From assembly GCA_000708835.1 (NCBI GenBank), contig DF237103.1, forward strand, positions 62,001 to 126,000: a stretch of DNA of 64,000 nt. Reading direction: 5' to 3'. Source of the stretch: Klebsormidium nitens (taxonomy: Eukaryota > Streptophyta > Klebsormidiophyceae > Klebsormidiales > Klebsormidiaceae). A model generated the notes under the pieces. It was not told the origin of the DNA, did not search any database, and was given only the letters and a program-made list of their open reading frames with translations. Both the position numbers and the translations under genes were made by a program. This document shows positions 38,501 to 50,000 of the stretch, piece by piece. Numbering within the stretch: position 1 is the first letter of the stretch; each line of letters begins with the position of its first letter.

Positions 38501-38946
38501 GTGCGCCGAGTCCCTGGTCTTCGTTTCGGGGGTCTGCTCTGGAGGCTGTTTCCTGGCGACCTGCCCGCTTTTTGGTTCATATTGGGTTCGTATAGCTATC
38601 TTACTGCATCTGGGGTCTTCTACTTGGTCCTGCGATTCCAGCCTTTGTTACTGACACTTCTACGCTGCAGGATTCGGGGACTGGGTCCAGCGGATCGACC
38701 GGCGATTCGGACGAGGTTGCGATGCCAGACCCGGACGTCCGGCGGAAGGTCGCCCTGATGGACGACGCCACGAGGAGGTTGCAGAGTTTGAAGCGATTGT
38801 TGTTGGACGCAGACCGGTTACGGGTAGAGACGCGCCGGCAACTATGTGCACTTTTGGCGCCGGCGCAGGCGCTGCAGTTTTACAAGGGGCTCGGAGAACT
38901 TTGGCAGGCCCAAAGAGCTTTAGGGGAAGCGCTCGACTGCGGGTAG
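35534..38946 (+). CDS. DOG1-domain protein without a visible bZIP region
   Basis: The DOG1 domain occurs alone in seed-dormancy DOG1 proteins and after a bZIP in TGA transcription factors. Four exons (35534-35723, 37185-37402, 37859-37969, 38671-38946) join in phase to about 264 residues, close to the length of plant DOG1 proteins. The N-terminus carries FFESFFSDWSKQLDASL with the conserved Trp near residue 17. Exon 2 carries the family's second block, DVLYMAAGLWQTPFERAFSW followed by LGGVRPTIM. Exon 3 is ERTIRLEEQLSTQLAEVQ, and exon 4 contains RLQSLKRLLLDADRLRVETR and ends at LGEALDCG. No basic region or leucine zipper is seen upstream, so this looks like the stand-alone type. The start is the first Met before the domain; the frame is open further upstream. 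Biochemical role is inferred from family only. Confidence 0.85.
35826..35860. repeat. 10-bp tandem repeat (agcgatctca, three and a half copies)
   Basis: Three perfect copies of agcgatctca at 35831-35860, preceded by a half copy. It sits in intron 1 of the DOG1-domain gene, about 100 bp after the donor. Confidence 0.9.
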
Positions 38947-40456
38947 AAATGCGGGGAGGGGATGGGTTACAGGATCATTGCAGGATTCGATTGGAAGTGG
39001 ACAGTGAACATGGATCAGATGACCGGATCAAGGGTGCGAGTTTTCAGGTTGAAATGTCCTGTTTGGCTTGGATGACAGCGGTCTTTTTCGAAATAAAGCC
39101 GTCAAAGGTCTACATTTGGACAGTTTGAGGCAACTCACGACAAACACTAGTTACAGGCCATAGACACGGATGCTAATGATATTTGGTATGTTGTGGTCTG
39201 CTAGGGCATACACCTTCTTCAAGCAGTCAAAGGCCTTTTCCAAAGTAAGTTAGTGAATTTCATCGAAAGAAAGATTAAGGCAATACCGGGTGGCTTGGGT
39301 CATTTTTAGGTTGAATCGCTGCGGGATCACAAGGAACAACTCTCCGAGTCTGTTTGGGGGACTGGAACGAAGATCATTCTAGGAAGTTTTGCCATTAAGT
39401 CGACAATAACAGACAGGATTGAGCCACGTTTAAGCATACAAATTGGCTTTTGGTTCGCTTTGCAAACTTGAACAGAGGGTCTGCAACATTTGGCCCTGTC
39501 GGATGTACATGCAGGACGTTTGTGCATGCTGCATCAGTGACCATGATACGCGAGTTGGATCGACTGGCACTCGCGACGGTCGGACCGGAAGTAGGTCACT
39601 GTTCGCTCAATATAAGCTCTTCAAGTTTCAATGAAATGATTCTCTTGCAGCCGGCGTCATCGATCAAAATCATGAGATAGCCGCACCGTCATGAAATGAA
39701 CCTTGAAAGCTTATATGAATTCCATGTATACGCGTACCACCTGCGCACAGTGGTGACCTGGCATGACTGGCGGCACATGATCTTCGAATGGCGTGATCGG
39801 AGCAAGCTCCGCGATCCGCATCGAACGTACGTATGCGACACATCAATATGCTTAATCCCGACATTATAGTGCCAATGGTAATTACTTCAGACGTCTACTA
39901 TGAGGTCATACCATGAGGTCAAACAATGAAGACAACTTATGGTGCCGGCCTAGGTAAGTTTGCAGTGTGCCAAGGGCCATGGGATCAATGCATTAACCCG
40001 CATATATGTCATGCGATAGATTGCATTCTGGAACCGTCTGACCGGGTTTCAAGCCTGTTTGAAATGCCAGCCAGGAGGGAAATGATGTGGCGTTTGGATG
40101 AGTTCGGCTCACCCCACGGCTATTCACGCAGCCTCACAATGTGTGACCTGAACGTGGATGCATATACCTATACACGGCTGGCTTTGTCGAGAACCTCAAT
40201 TGGCTACAGGAGCATGTGGCCGTGATTGTAACACCACTTGCCACCAGCTTGTACGTACGTGGCTGAGTGCAGCTTTACTACGGACAAACGATCTTAAACT
40301 TCATAGCCTGGCTTTTACAAGCGTTGCCACTACTAATATCTAATCTCATAAGAGACCTTCCATTCAAGAATGGGACATGTCCGGATGCCAATCATCTAAG
40401 TTAAGAATCTGCTTCATTGTTAAGGAGGACCACCAAAGCTAATTGTGTCTAAGGCC
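38947..40456. other. Convergent intergenic region
   Basis: Separates the 3' ends of the DOG1-domain gene (+) and the GT64 gene (-). No coding exon, repeat array or RNA gene was recognised in this 1.5 kb. Confidence 0.55.
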
Positions 40457-43400
40457 CTACCAGAACCAGTCACGCACAGCCTGAACGGCCTTTACGTGCC
40501 CCTCTATCAGTGGCATGTAACCATATATCCGATGGAATTGGTTCAAGCATTCGCTCCGCCGCTGTTGGTGGTTGCCCAAGCTGCTTATCCCGTACGACCC
40601 AATTTCCGAAAAGGCACCTGCAACGCAGACAGTACCGGGCTGTTCAGCAGCAAAAATCAAAGCTTGGAACACGCTGAGATGCATAGTCACCGTCCATTGC
40701 CAAGCGTGCACTAGATCTTTGGACGGGAAAGCTGAAGGGAGTGGACGCAAAAACAGGGGCATACCATCTCCAATTGGCTCCACCGCACGCCCCATGCACG
40801 CAGGGTGCAACCGTAACGAATTCATGCAGAGCTCGACGCACATCTAACCAAAGCTGTCAGAAAATAAAACTCGTAAAGAGGATCTGAGGCACATCATCCT
40901 TGGGCGCGCGAAATGGGCCCATACCTTTCACCCACAAAGGTGGGGCACCAGTCTGATTCGCAACCAAGAACGACATGGCAATGTCCTCACAGTTTCTGCA
41001 CAGCACAAGGTGCACGTCTCAGCATTCGACACGCAGTCTCTTGTCCGGGTTGGCTTTGCTTTAGGATCCTAACTTCATCTCGAAATTTCTCTGGCGCAAT
41101 CGTGCAATTAACCGACACTACTTGCTCTGGCGTACTCTGAACTCCTTCCAGCGTCGCCACTTGTGGTGACCCATCCCCCGGCCTGCCTTCGGGCAGTGTG
41201 CTTCCAATGTTAGTAAGCAAAATATCCAAACGACCGCAACAAAGCGCCAGCAGAATCTGGACTGGTTCGGCAACGTGCGTGCAAAAGGCCGGTCGCATGC
41301 AGGACTTCAGTCTCGACGGCCCAGCTTTGATGCTGTTCGAGGGGTACCGAGAATCCTTTAAAAGCACTCCTCTACAGAAAGCAGGAGGGTGCAAGTCTTC
41401 AACGAGAGCGATCTTGAGCAAGAGCAGGTGAGCGGATACCTGACGGGACACGTCCTCCCTTCTCGAACTCACCTGGCTTTATGCGCATACGCAAAGATTT
41501 CCCGCGGAAGCTCGTTTGTGTACTGCTCGAAGTACTTGTGGTGCAGGAAGGCTGCTTTTGTCAGGATCATGGAGTAGCGCCCCGTCCACCAAACGGACCA
41601 CCAGCCGCCGTAGCTGTACTCCGCCGGAGTGGAGTGCTGGGGAGAAGATTGAAGGACGGTTAAGCTTAATGACAGTGAAACCACAAGGTTACACGGCGCG
41701 CACTGCCCAGAAAAGTCGCTCTCATGTTGCCGATAGATAAAAGACGCGGTGACGCTTGTGCGTCTCGGAACACTCGCATACGGGCCATCAGGTCCTCTCA
41801 ACAATTCAGATCACACGACGACCTCTTTCAAAGGACGGAGCATTTCTGCAAGAAGAGTTGAGGAACAGTTGATATCGCTTTCCGCAGCAGATTGGAGTTC
41901 TGTAAGAGAAAGACAGAGCTAGGTTGTGCTGACTGTAACCCAGCAAGTCAAAGTGCTCTCGGTTGGGTCTAGACTGTCTGAAGGCCCTGCCTGAGATTAA
42001 TAATACGTCTCTCCCCCCGTTGACAAGGGAGACAACGCTTAACAAAAGCAGCATGCACGTGACCTTTTCTGTATGTGATGGTCGGGTTTAGGTGGTTGAC
42101 TCGTAACGAAATGATAGGGCGTTTGGTGAGATCGTCCTAGAAACCGGGCTACACAAAGAGCGTCCAAGGTGGCAGGATCACGCAACTGAAACTCAAACAA
42201 TCATGCCAAGGTTCCGCGTTTAGCGCTCATCTGCGGTCCTCAGGACCACTGAGAACGTTTTAAAGAATCACGTGGTATGAAAAGCACAGACCTGGTATAG
42301 ATTTAGCTAGGGTGGTGATGTAGAAACCTGTCTGCGCACTGGAGACGCGAAGGTGGCGAGCCTAGCAATTTTTCGATCCATGCGGAACCTAACGCCCGTG
42401 ATGGGGCGGGGCGAGGCAAAGATAGATAGCCCAGACAACAGTAACCGCTTGTGTCAACTCATCCCCAGCAACCGCAAAGCATCGACGATTATGTATCAGA
42501 CAGTGATCGATAGCTGGAACATCAACAGGGATGCACTGGCGGTCACAAGGACCGCGTCTCATGTAAAACCACTTGTGGTTTTTAGCAGAGCTCGGAAAAT
42601 CCAGTACGTTTCGTCCGAGAGACCTTGATGATGATGGCTTAAGCGATTTTCAAGCGCTGATTTCAGACTCTTATGGACTCGGTTGAAAAGAACAGGGAAG
42701 CCTGGAAGGGACCGAGGAACAGAAAGAGAAAGGGGAAAAGAAGAAGATCCAGAAAGCCCACTGTAGCCCTTGAGCAACATGATATCAGATCACCAGATCT
42801 CAAGGGACTGCTGACTACCGCCGATGGGCGGCAAAATTCCCAGGACCACAACGTACGTTCCTGGCTGAGAGTAGGGGCTTCAAGATTTGAGGCCTTTCAG
42901 GAAAGGCGGTCCTGCAATTGAAGCAATCTGGTGGATCTGCAGCTACATGCATTTCAACTTGCTTGCAGGACTTTGATAGACCGTGAAGCTGCCAACATTG
43001 GCGCCTGAAGAGGTTGAATAGATAAGTTTGTCTGCGTTGCTGCTTCTGAAGCGGACATACCTTCTTCCGCCAATGCATCCGCGGCACAAACCCAACAAGC
43101 TGGTCCGGGGCGCTTGTCCACAGCTCAAATGCAAACTCCAGGGTCTCGCAAGGGACCAGCAAGTCGTCGTCTACACTGAAGATCGCCTCCGTTCGCACGT
43201 CTGGGAGCGGTTTGAATCGATTGTTGAGACTGTCCTCTAAATGGACGTCAAACCTGCAACACATCAAGGATCAGTCTCACTGAATTTGGTCTGGATTGGT
43301 TGGATAACGCTTTTGCGTGAACCCGGAGCAGCAGGAGGCTTTCACAGTGTGACCTCGCTCAGCAACTGTAGGGGGATAGGAGGTGCAGCAACTTTGATGA

Positions 43401-44823
43401 GGGGAGGGGCCTCCTTTTCCAGACCGCTCTTGACCTACAGTCATCAGCGCAGACAATCCCCTGGAAAACATAGATCACGGACGACATCTCCAAAGAGAGC
43501 CACAGACTTTCCCCAACACAACACGAAAAATGACTGCTTGTGGCCAGGCTATCCAATGCTGGCAGACTTGAACATACAAAAGCAATCTTTGTTCTGCTCA
43601 ATTGACTCACTTCACTTCCACACTATCGTCACTCCCAGGCATGCCCCTATCCGCCGTCAAAAAGGATGCAACATCCGCAGGCGGGGGGTCTGCTTCACTC
43701 CACTGCACTCGGATAGCGTCAGCCCGGTTGCAGTGTCCGTAGTGCTCCAAGCTCCGCTTGAGCAGGTCGTGCCGCTTGAATGTGTTCACCACTATGGTGT
43801 ACCTGCAGCCCGCATACGTGTTGACATGAGCACATGCACTATTCTAAGTTGATGTGGGAACCTTCAAGTTGGGACTGGATAAGTTTCCAGGCAGCTTGGA
43901 AGAAGCTAATATGAGCGCGGTCCGATTGGCCTGTCAAGGCAAAGGCAGGTTAAAGCGCCCGAAGAGCGGCAATCCTTGGAGTGTTTAACTGAAGCAAAAG
44001 CAATGGTACACTATGCAGGAGTGAGGTTGTCAATCTGAGTCGCAGGATTGCTGAAGAAAGCAAGATACAAAGATCGCAAGGGCTTCCTCGTCAGAAGCGC
44101 TGATTCAGGGCCTAAAGCAACGCTGAAGCGGCCTGGCAATTGGACAACTGGCTGGCAGTATGTCTCTTTGGAGCCTAGAGTTGAAGCAGGCATAAATTTA
44201 CAGTTGATGAACACATCGGGTATTGAAGACATCCCAAGGAAGTCCGTTTACGAGTCCTTAAATTGGGTGTAATGTGGCCACTTGAGAATCGCAGGTCCTC
44301 AGCAATCCCTTGAGCTCAGCATGGTGGCATGAGGATTGTGGGTAAGCTGTTTCCCAAATAAGAAGATATCAGCTTACTGAGCGAGCTGCAGTCATGAGAT
44401 TTGAGGAAAATAGATCTGCTTGACTATATTGAGCCTCACAATCAGAAGTTGCACACCAAGGTGACAACACTTCTCCAAGACTCCCTGCTTTGAGCGGTCA
44501 TCCTCAAGTGCTTTTTCTTCCTTTACTTTCTGATGGCCCAGTAGAAGGAGGAGAAGAAAGGAACAAGGTGCACAGTTCTGCACCTACCGTTTCTGCTTTC
44601 CTAGCTCAGTCAAACCCGGCGCCTCAGCATACCACGTATCCTGCCCCGTCCACCCTTTGCAAATCACAACCAGCGTGGCTGAGAAGGCAAGGATGGAGAA
44701 CAAGATGCTGAAGCGGACACTTTGGCTCATGCTCTTGTAGTGCCATCCCCGCGACTTCCCCTTGTACCAGCATCGAGGAGAGTGCATCTTGGATCGACGC
44801 TTCGACCAAGCTGGCTTGAGCAT
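40457..44823 (-). CDS. GT64 glycosyltransferase, EPC1/GMT1-like
   Basis: Golgi type II membrane glycosyltransferase. The plant relative EPC1/GMT1 mannosylates glycosyl inositol phosphorylceramides. Six exons in coding order (44823-44588, 43802-43611, 43253-43061, 41636-41473, 40995-40925, 40617-40457) join in phase to about 338 residues, the size of the plant enzyme. The N-terminus has a basic cytosolic tail and one membrane span (FSILFSILAFSATLVVI). The catalytic domain shows YTIVVNTFKRHDLLKRSLEH, then EDSLNNRFKPLPDVRTEA. The metal-binding DDD lies in AIFSVDDDLLVPC. Then come GFVPRMHW, YGGWWSVWWTGRYSMIL, NCEDIAMSFLVAN, WVKGAFSEIGSYGISSLG and the terminal AVRDWFW. Every conserved block is present. 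Sugar and acceptor are inferred from the subfamily and not proved. Confidence 0.93.
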
Positions 44824-47073
44824 CCCTAGGTAAGACTCTCCATGGAAGCTGGCAGCGCAACCCCCCGCTGTCCTCCAGAATGAACTCGAGGCGCTTGATA
44901 CTGTCGCATAGTCGGGCTGCTAGCTGATATTAGATCACTGCCAGCGCAATCTGGCTTGCCTACCGTAGCTAAATGCTGCACAGTGCACAGCTACCTGATG
45001 CTGCAATGGCATCCATCGTTTCCTCGCAACAATGGCCGCGGCGCCCATATGATCCTCGATCTAACAGATCGCGAGCGCAACTGTTGACATCAACACCTTT
45101 CCTCAAGGAGGGGGGGGGGTTGGAATCTTCGCGGGAAGCTCGGAGCGCTCCACGACAAACTTTAACCGATTGAAGTCAAGAGCAAAACAGGAACCGTCGA
45201 TTGGGATTTGACGGCTCGATGAGTGGTACCGAAAGTCGGAACCTTACCGGTTTTAAACGCCAAACTCAAGTGGTACGGTCAAGTGGGTATGTATCGTAAC
45301 CTTCTCGGGCGCCGGTTTCGACGATACATTTTCCTCCCCGCTTTGAATTTGAGACGTATCGAACACCCGTCGAAAGCAACATGTTGTCCCTGCGTTCGAG
45401 GGGCCCGAGTTTGCATGAGTGATCCTAATCTTTCACAGTAGGTACGAAGTTTGAAATTTCCCGTGGCGCGGATCGATGCGTACGGTTTCGAAAGGTCCAG
45501 ATTCAACCTCCTTCTAAGTCCAAATAGGTACCGGTATGCTATATTGCAAGTCTTCTTTTCACCCCCCCCTCAGACTGACGGCCGCCTGAAAGGACGGACT
45601 CTCCGAGTCCTCATCAACGGTGCAAATCAAATTCATCTATTAAATGTTTCCAACTTGTCTGATGTTCCAATCAAATTCATCTGAAGTTAGCCTGCGACTT
45701 GGCATGTGTCGGCGCCAAGAGTGACATGGCAACGGATGGCAACTAGGTACCTACCTAGAGGGATGTCTTGTTCTGCAGTTTTAGCCGGATTTGATGCAGC
45801 TGGTCCAAGTCCTGGCGCGGGCAGGAGCAGCATCCTAGCAGCATATCCTCATGTTAGAGCCAGTAGATCCAACCGTCCTGGAGTACTATCCTGCCAGACC
45901 GAAGTTTGACATACGGTATCTAAATCCACTGCCTTGAATTACACGTGTGCATGTTGAACCGTCATTCTCCGATCCACACATGTGTCTCAGACGTCTTCAG
46001 AACTAAGAGGTGGAAGAGATTGGCTCACCATAACCTGACGCTTAAGAGGGTTTTTGAGGGGTGTGGAACATTGGCCAATGTTCTCCACATATAGGGTCTT
46101 CAATACTCGAATATATACGTATTATGTTTGCATGCAGATACACAAGTGTATCCTGCCGTAACCTACAGATTGTCAGTCTTCATTTGAAAGATAATTGTTT
46201 CAAGCTCCCACATATGCATTACAATTTTCATATCAGAATGATTCCTATATAATCGAGTTTGTGTGCTGGATGGTCCCGGTTGGATCTGCCAGTCGTGCTG
46301 TATTTTGCCAGTCGTCGATATAGGTGATTCAATACCCGACGGTACAAGTAGGTCTCGTTGCTACCCGTCAGTGAGCGCCAATCAGATTTACCGTGTACCG
46401 AACCTGCGTCGTTCAATATGACTTCAAGTAATTTTGATGACCAGAAAAGGCTGAGACTTTATAGTTCCGACTTCGCCGATGAATCTCAGAGCGAAGAAGT
46501 GCCACTCGACCGCGGAGACAATCTCTTAATTATACGCATAGAGGTCGATAACGAGTGTGGGTTACGACAGACATAGCGAGCAATCATGCAACCAAATATA
46601 ACTACATGCGGTGATGAACGATCGAGCGAGGAAAAGTTTTCAGAACTTCTAAACGTTCTGTAGCACCCACAGGCACATGCATCGCGCTGGCACTCTCTTC
46701 CGTGGATTTTTGCGCCACCCAGACCAGAGCCTTCGGCTTTGAACTAACTTTCGAACCCGATGCCAGGAATGATGCACATGGAATCTGCTCTTAAGCAAGC
46801 ATCTAACCCACGTACTAACATCTGACGCCATGACACTCGGACAGCACCGTTACATCAGGCTTTACTCCAACCATGTCCACCTTTTAGTGCAGGCTAAGAA
46901 GTTTGAGAACTTTTGGCAACAATTGGTGCCACTATTGTGCTTGGTCATTTGACACTTAGCAAAGCTTTGCGCTGATAAAGCTTCTCCACACAATAGCGGG
47001 AACTTTGAATCCTCCAATCAGTAGCGGGAACTTTGAAATGAATTACTGGCATAAAGAATCAGTATAAATGACG
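44824..47073. other. Intergenic region upstream of the GT64 gene
   Basis: A 2.25-kb interval between the GT64 start and the helicase 3' end (both minus strand), so it holds the GT64 promoter and the helicase terminator. A run of ten G starts near 45109. No exon with homology was recognised. Confidence 0.55.
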
Positions 47074-50000
47074 TTACTCTATCCTCAACCCGGGGACCCC
47101 CTTGAGCCCCATCATCCCCACGGTCCTCCTCAAAAGGGCGGGCGGTTCCGACATGCCGAGGCACTCTGTCGCATAAAAGTTCGCTTGTTGCACGAGATCC
47201 GCCTTGGACCAACCCAGGTTCTTGCAGAAGGTATTGTAGAACCCGAGCCATGCCACGTACGCCTGCACCAGAGTCTTCTCCTCCAAGCGCGACATGCCGC
47301 GTTGCACCTGGACGGAGAAGGTGCGGGTCAGAGGAGCAAACAATGCCGGGAGAGTCCGCTCAAGATGACTGGTGAATGATTGGTTGCTGAATAACTGATT
47401 CTGAGCGGGAGAACGCAGTCTTTCGAAATCTGCACAGGCATCGTCACTACATAACGAGAGGTGCTGGTCATTGAAACAAGTTAGAAGCCGAGCAGACTTC
47501 CCGCTGCCCTCTTCTGTTGTTCTTGCTTCTTTGCTGCCCACTTTTGGGGAGGTCTGATCGGTTGGCAAGATCCAATTCTGGGTCGAAATTCGATGTGTAA
47601 GTTACTTGCGATGGTCGGCTGCGGTTCTCACCACATCAGCAGGGCCATTGAGAGGATTCAATATTGCCTAACAGAAGTGGGGTTTGGTAACCCTTAAAGC
47701 AGGTCGCAGGGCTGCCTCTCGAGCAGTACGGTCTTGAGTATGCCGAGATTGATAGTTACGAATCTCAGATTGGGGCAGAAAACTTGGGGATGATTTGGGA
47801 AAAGTGACCTAAATTCTTTCCATGGTCGGAGGTGGCACAAGAAGGTTTCTGGTAGTCACCATTCTAAAAACCCATCAAACCAAACGAAAAGCCAAAACTG
47901 GTGCTTCTGCTCACCTCTTGTCGGATGTCCGCCTCGATGGGCACCGGGCCGTATTGCTCCAGAGGCAGATCAGCGACTTGTTTGAGGAAGTACTTCTCGT
48001 AGGGCGCCAGCATGAGAATCCCCTCGCCCTCCTTCCCAGCACGGGCGGTTCGGCCTAGCCGATGGATATACTGGGCTTTGTCGGTTGGTAGGCCCACCTA
48101 GAGGAAACGAAGGAGCGGCTCAAAAAAGCTGCAAGAGCGTTAACGAGAAACACGTCGCACCGCGTTTCTATCTGAGCTGCCTGAGTCTAGGACACGGTGA
48201 GTTGCTGATCAATGGGGATCACAATCGCCTAAAATTTCCGCCTAGAGCGAACGAACGAGCGACTTAGCTGAGGTGAAAGGAACAACGAGGGTGACAGGAA
48301 GAGAATCACAACGTCTACCTACTTGGACTGCCTGATTCTGGGACTTAGTGAGTTTTTTTAGGATTCGAATTTGCTGCTTTTTCTCGGGACAAAAAGACAG
48401 ATGCGAAGAAAAGACGGAGCTTCAGATCTGGATCTTTGGGAAAAGGTTCAGAGAAGCTGACCGTCAAATACACAAGCTTCCCTGAGCACTCAGCTTGCAC
48501 AAGTCACCACAGAAGCGCAGGAGTCAAGCGCCCCCTCATAGGGCATTCCAAACTCCTATCAAACGGACTCCACTCCCTAAATCGCTACCTAAGGGTCAAC
48601 GGCTTCGAAGAAAGGCAATTGTTTTGGGCAACAGCAATCTTCACACGCCCTCCTTGGAGCACCGCAGAGCCGCCTACTGAAAGCCCTGTCTCTGTCCACT
48701 GATCAAAACACACAACCACCCGCACGTCAGTTCACCTGTAGCACCATGCTGACGTCAGGGTAGTCGACGCCGCGCGCCGACACGTCGGACGTGAAGAGTA
48801 CGACGCGCGAGCCCTTGCGGAACTCCTCGGAGGTGCGTGTGCGGGCGGCCTGGCTCTTGCGCGAGTGGATCTCGAGCGCGGGGAAGCCAATGCCCTGGAA
48901 CAGCTGCGCGTACAGCTGCGTGGCGCGGGCGGTCGTCAGGAAGACGAGGACCTGCGGGGGCGAGGTGACGTAAATGTCAGCAATAACGCCGCAGTGTCTG
49001 GAGGTGACGTCATGGTGGTTGAAACCAACAGGATACAGAAAGCAATCGTATGGTGCGCGTACAGCTGCATGGCGCGTGCGGTCGTCAGGAAGACGAGGAC
49101 CTGCGAAGTGACGTCAGTGTGTTGATAAGTGACGTCGATGGTTGTGCGCATTTGGGGCCATGATGAGAGAAGCTGCGCATACAGCTGCGTGGCACGGTCC
49201 GTCGTCAGGAAGACGAGGACCTGCGGGGTGACGTCACAGTGATAGAAAGTCACGTCCCCGTTCGAAAGTAATATCACAGTGGTTGTCAGGATGATTAGGG
49301 AGTGACGTGAGATCAACAAGAGAAAATGGAGGCGAAGGGGCCTGCCATCGGTACAAGGGAGCGCCAAACGTGTTCCCGTGCACTTTGAGAGGCCTGCGCG
49401 TGATCAACAACCGTCGAAGTGCTAGTCCCAGAACCAAGAGCGGTTATCTAGTCTGCACAATTGGGAGGCTTCGGGAAATTGGTTCTGTCAGAGAAAACAG
49501 AGCTGACAATTGGGAATTTGGAACGAGAAGAAAGAGGTCGAAGAGCTGAAAACTTCTCACCTTGAAGTTCCTCTCCTCCCGGATGTGTTGGCGCAGGATG
49601 TGGAAGGTGGCGCCGATTTGATCGGCCAGAGGAATGACAGCGTACGATTGCTTCACCTGCGGCAGAGCAGCGCACACAGTAGTTAGTGGATAACCCGATG
49701 GTAACCAGACACGGTTCGAGGAAGATTGGACGGGAAGGCAAGAAGTCGAACAGTTAACTCGTCGCCTGCACAGCTGTGAACAAGCCCGATGGCTGATGCC
49801 AAGGAGGTCGTGCGCATGGACGAGTCGAGTGCAATGCAAAATCGTCAACGGCCAACAAAGCGCGATATGGTGCCGGGCTCTCGGTATGCCCAACTGCTTA
49901 GTCAACGCTGTAAAATGTACGAGGCCCCTCCAAATACATCAAAGCACAACCGCAAAACCAAGGGCAGATTATTCGGCTGAAATAACTCTAACCAAGATTC

